From CAZART01 sp964487555 (GTDB lineage Bacteria; Bacteroidota; Rhodothermia; Rhodothermales; VXPQ01): DNA of 45,438 bases. The translations under genes and the position numbers were made by a program. This document shows, one piece after another, positions 42,691-45,438 of the stretch; the stretch's first letter is position 1; every line of letters begins with the position of its first letter. Where the stretch lies: positions 1 through 45,438 of the forward strand of contig CAZART010000031.1 of assembly GCA_964487555.1 (NCBI GenBank). The letters run 5' to 3'. Below the pieces are notes generated by a model. That model made no database searches and was not told the origin of the DNA. It saw only the letters and a program-made list of their open reading frames with translations.

Positions 42691-42761
42691 AACGCTTCAG
42701 CCTGCACGGGAGCGCCACAAGTGTGTCGTGCGCGAACGCTTCAGCCTGCACGGGAGCGCCA
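42691..42761 (+). repeat. Perfect 27-bp direct repeat upstream of the metallohydrolase gene
   Basis: Two identical 27-bp copies (42691-42717 and 42735-42761; start AACGCTTCAGCC, end GGGAGCGCCA) are 44 bp apart from start to start. The second copy ends 51 bp before ATG 42813, so they sit in the promoter or leader of that gene and could be paired binding sites or a small duplication. Confidence 0.92.
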
Positions 42762-42812
42762 GAGGTGCGATATTTCGTACGCTCCCCGTATTCACGACTT
42801 CGGCGCGTACCC

Positions 42813-45335
42813 ATGAAACGCATGCTCCCGGCGCTAGCTGCCCTTCTCCTGATTCTCCCCCGGCCGGGAACGGCCCAGGATTATCCGTCGGCGCGCCACG
42901 GCGGTAATTACATGCACAACTTCTACTTCCCGCCGGCGCCGAGCTCGACGCCGTGGTGGCCGAGCTGGTCGCCGGACGGAAAGTGGATCGCCGTAGCGAT
43001 GAGCGGCAGCATCTGGAAGGTAGATCCGGAGACCGGCGAAGCGTTCGAGCTCACCCACGGCCCGACGTACCATTCCTCCCCCGAATGGTCGCCCGACGGC
43101 CGGTGGATTCTCTACACGGCCGATGACGGTACGACCATCCAGCTCGAAGTCCTCGACGTGGAATCGGGCGAGGCCCACCGACTTACCGATGACGATTTCA
43201 TTTACACCGATCCGATCTATTCCCCCGACGGCTCGCGCGTCGCCTACGTGAGCACGAGGCCGAACGGCTTTTTCAACGTCTACATCCGCCCGATTGAACA
43301 TGGAGGATGGTCCGGCGACGAAATCGCAGTGACGACGGATAACGACTACGATCGGGATCGCCTGTATTTCGGGCCTTGGGACATGCACGTTTCTCCCACG
43401 TGGATCTCTTCTTCGGAGCTGCTTCTGGTGTCGAACCGCCACGTGCCGCTGGGCTCCGGCAATGTGGTTCGCGTACCGGCGCGGGAGGACGTGATGGAAG
43501 ACGCCGTGCCGGTACTGGAAGAGCAAACCCTCTACCGAACCCGGCCCGACGTGTCGATCGACGGGAAACGATTCGTCTACTCCTCCCATCGAGGGGACCA
43601 GTACAGTAATCTCTACGTGCAGCCGACCGCGGGCGGACAGCCCTACAAGCTCACCTTCTTCGAGCACGACGCGTTCCACCCGCGCTGGTCGCCCGACGGG
43701 GAATGGATCGCCTTTATCTCGAACGAAGGCGGCCTGCCGCAGCTGGCGCTCCTGGAAACGTACGGAGGCATGCTTCGGAAAATGCCCATCACGACGCGGC
43801 ATTGGATGCAGCCGATGGGACGCCTCGAGGTCGAGACGATCGACGCCGAAACGGGCGACTTCACCGCCGCGCGCATCCACCTCACGGCGTCCGACGGTAA
43901 GTTTTATGCGCCCGAGACGGCCTACGCGCGCGTCAGCGGAGTCGGCGATCACCTGTTCCACCAGACGGGGCGGTTCGCGCTCGACGTGCCGGTCGGGACC
44001 GTCGCCCTGGAGGCGGTTAAGGGATTCGAATTTGAACCGGCGAGAGCGACCGTCGACGTGAAAGCCGGCGAAACGACCCGGGTTACCTTACGGCTCGAGC
44101 GTTTCACGGTGTTGGAAGGATGGTACAGCGGATCGACACACGTCCACATGAACTACGGCGGCAACCTTCACAATACGCTGGAGAACCTGATGATGATGTC
44201 CGCTGCCGAAGACCAGGACGTCGTTAACGAGCAGATTGCAAACAAGGACAACCGGGTGCTCGACCATCAGTATTTCATCCCCGGCGGCAAACCGCATCCG
44301 CTCTCCACGTCCGACATGCTGCTCGTCGTGGGACAGGAATACCGGCCCCATTTCTGGGGCCACGTGTTCATGCTCGGCCTGCGTGACCACCTGATCTCGC
44401 CCTTCACGACGGGCTACGAAGGCACAGGCATCGAAAGCATCTACCCGAGCAATACGGACATGCTGCTTAAAGCGAAAACGCAGGGTGCCACGGTCGGGTA
44501 CGTCCATCCGTGGAGCGGGGAGGCCGACCCGCTCGAGGGGGACCTCGGCCCGGGGAAAGGCTTCATGGTCGACGCCGCGCTCGGCACGACGGACGCCGTG
44601 GAGTGGGCGATCGCGAACCGGGCAAGCTTCCATCCCTGGTACGCCGTGCTGAACAACGGGCTGCGCGTCGCGGCCGTAGGCGGGGAGGATTCGATCAGCG
44701 ATCTCCACAAGAGCAAGCTGATCGGCTCGGTACGGACGTATGTCTATACGGGCGAAGAAGGGCTGGACATGGACGCGTGGTTTGAGGGCCTCCGGCAAGG
44801 ACGCTCTTTCGTGAGCACCGGCCCGCTCCTCCGCTTCACCGTCGATGAGGTCATGCCGGGCGGTGACCTCGAAATTCCTGACGGCGGCGGTGACGTCGAG
44901 GTGGCCGGATGGATGCGGTCGATAACGCCGCTGACGAGCGTCGCCGTCGTATTTAACGGCGAGACCATCGAGACGCTGCCGCTGGACCGGGATCGAAAAT
45001 CGGCATCGTTCCGGATGCAGATTCCAGTCCAGCGCAGCGGCTGGATGCAGTTACGGGTCGAGGGAGATCCGTCCGAGCGCTACCCGCTCGATTCGCCCTA
45101 CGCGCTGGCGTTCACGAACCCGGTCTGGGTAACGGTCGGAGACCGCCCGGTTCGGGACGCGGCCTCGGCCGACTACGGTCTACGGTGGATCGACAAGCTC
45201 CACGAGATGGCTGAGGAATTCCCCGGATGGCGGTCTGAAGAGGAGAAGAGCCACGTCTATGCCCAATTTGACGAGGCACGGGCGGTCTACCGAAAGCTGC
45301 TCCGCGAGGCGCAGAATCAGACTCGCCGGCGTTGA
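42813..45335 (+). CDS. TolB-like propeller fused to a CehA/McbA-type metallohydrolase
   Basis: The protein has 840 residues from ATG 42813, which opens a signal peptide (MKRMLPALAALLLILPRPGT). The first ~350 residues carry PD40/WD40-type TolB blades (WWPSWSPDGKWIAVAM, SSPEWSPDGRWILYTADDG, TDPIYSPDGSRVAYVSTRP, HPRWSPDGEWIAFISNEGG). A carboxypeptidase-regulatory-like linker follows (GRFALDVPVGTVALEAVKGF). The C-terminal half is a CehA/McbA-type (PHP-like) metallohydrolase: STHVHMNYGG with two His, VVGQEYRPHFWGHVFMLG, VGYVHPWSGEADPL, VRTYVYTG and RSFVSTGPLLRFTVD. It is probably a periplasmic or exported hydrolase of an ester or amide. It lies alone; the repeat upstream may regulate it. Confidence 0.88.
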   Translation: MKRMLPALAALLLILPRPGTAQDYPSARHGGNYMHNFYFPPAPSSTPWWPSWSPDGKWIAVAMSGSIWKVDPETGEAFELTHGPTYHSSPEWSPDGRWILYTADDGTTIQLEVLDVESGEAHRLTDDDFIYTDPIYSPDGSRVAYVSTRPNGFFNVYIRPIEHGGWSGDEIAVTTDNDYDRDRLYFGPWDMHVSPTWISSSELLLVSNRHVPLGSGNVVRVPAREDVMEDAVPVLEEQTLYRTRPDVSIDGKRFVYSSHRGDQYSNLYVQPTAGGQPYKLTFFEHDAFHPRWSPDGEWIAFISNEGGLPQLALLETYGGMLRKMPITTRHWMQPMGRLEVETIDAETGDFTAARIHLTASDGKFYAPETAYARVSGVGDHLFHQTGRFALDVPVGTVALEAVKGFEFEPARATVDVKAGETTRVTLRLERFTVLEGWYSGSTHVHMNYGGNLHNTLENLMMMSAAEDQDVVNEQIANKDNRVLDHQYFIPGGKPHPLSTSDMLLVVGQEYRPHFWGHVFMLGLRDHLISPFTTGYEGTGIESIYPSNTDMLLKAKTQGATVGYVHPWSGEADPLEGDLGPGKGFMVDAALGTTDAVEWAIANRASFHPWYAVLNNGLRVAAVGGEDSISDLHKSKLIGSVRTYVYTGEEGLDMDAWFEGLRQGRSFVSTGPLLRFTVDEVMPGGDLEIPDGGGDVEVAGWMRSITPLTSVAVVFNGETIETLPLDRDRKSASFRMQIPVQRSGWMQLRVEGDPSERYPLDSPYALAFTNPVWVTVGDRPVRDAASADYGLRWIDKLHEMAEEFPGWRSEEEKSHVYAQFDEARAVYRKLLREAQNQTRRR

Positions 45336-45349
45336 CTCGCCGTCGACCG

Positions 45350-45438
45350 TCACTCGCGCAGCCGATCCCGAAAGAGCTGTCCCGCCAGAACCGTCATTTC
45401 GAGCAGGTCGTTTCGCCGTGATCGAGCCTTTCTGAGAT
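45350..45438 (-). CDS. 3' end of a leftward gene (partial)
   Basis: Only the last 28 codons are inside the window, ending in TGA at 45350-45352. They translate to LRKARSRRNDLLEMTVLAGQ followed by LFRDRLRE, a plausible amphipathic C-terminal helix. It is convergent with the metallohydrolase gene. The family cannot be named from so little. Confidence 0.4.
   Translation of the reverse strand, partial: LRKARSRRNDLLEMTVLAGQLFRDRLRE

Overview
The window is GC-rich bacterial DNA carrying two assembly gaps of about 100 Ns, so it is probably a draft or metagenome scaffold. It most resembles the Rhodothermota/Bacteroidota lineage. Three secreted proteins end in FlgD-like, type IX secretion style sorting tails (NYPNPFNPTT or NYPNPFNPST plus YDxLG/FDxxG, GRH, SGVYFYR/SGMYFVR). 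Many starts lack a clear Shine-Dalgarno, and there are long BNR, beta-helix and delta-60 exoproteins, PEGA proteins and a PVC-type dehydrogenase, all familiar in that group. I see no tRNA, rRNA, CRISPR array or insertion sequence.

Layout. 0-3.4 kb: a NarL-type two-component pair (truncated sensor kinase, LuxR-type regulator) flanks a secreted delta-60 repeat protein. 3.5-10.5 kb: a 2338-residue secreted protein with CSLREA and parallel beta-helix repeats, an embedded lipase-like alpha/beta hydrolase, a DUF11 domain and a sorting tail. 10.8-16.6 kb: a gene remnant, an NADP-binding saccharopine-dehydrogenase-like protein, a pentapeptide-repeat protein directly behind a triple-PAS histidine kinase, and a tandem DUF892 ferritin-like protein. 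16.6-19.8 kb: a BNR/sortilin-type exoprotein with a sorting tail. 20-22.1 kb: an RDD membrane protein, a small GRAM-like protein and several broken genes, including a clearly degraded nucleoside phosphorylase.

22.1-27.1 kb is a leftward sugar-catabolism operon (ROK kinase, TIM-barrel epimerase, ThuA plus PVC-type dehydrogenase, then the dead phosphorylase). It is preceded by a gene-poor stretch with a 34-bp tandem repeat. 27.5-36 kb carries a GlsB/YeaQ-type membrane protein, a Ser/Thr kinase with TolB-like and TPR regions, a protein fusing a papain-like peptidase to a DUF900-type hydrolase, and a caspase-like peptidase with PEGA domains. The last three are the best candidate for an unusual system: an exported double-peptidase module next to a membrane kinase, in visibly more AT-rich DNA.

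36.3-39.6 kb is a leftward reactive-sulfur operon (ArsR-rhodanese regulator, rhodanese-metallo-beta-lactamase enzyme, MFS transporter). 39.7-45.4 kb holds a short RpoD-like sigma factor, a lipoprotein with a strong terminator, a DsbD/CcdA-like membrane protein, a TolB/CehA-type metallohydrolase preceded by a perfect 27-bp direct repeat, and the 3' tip of a leftward gene. Functional calls come from reading motifs and domain order only; no database search was possible.
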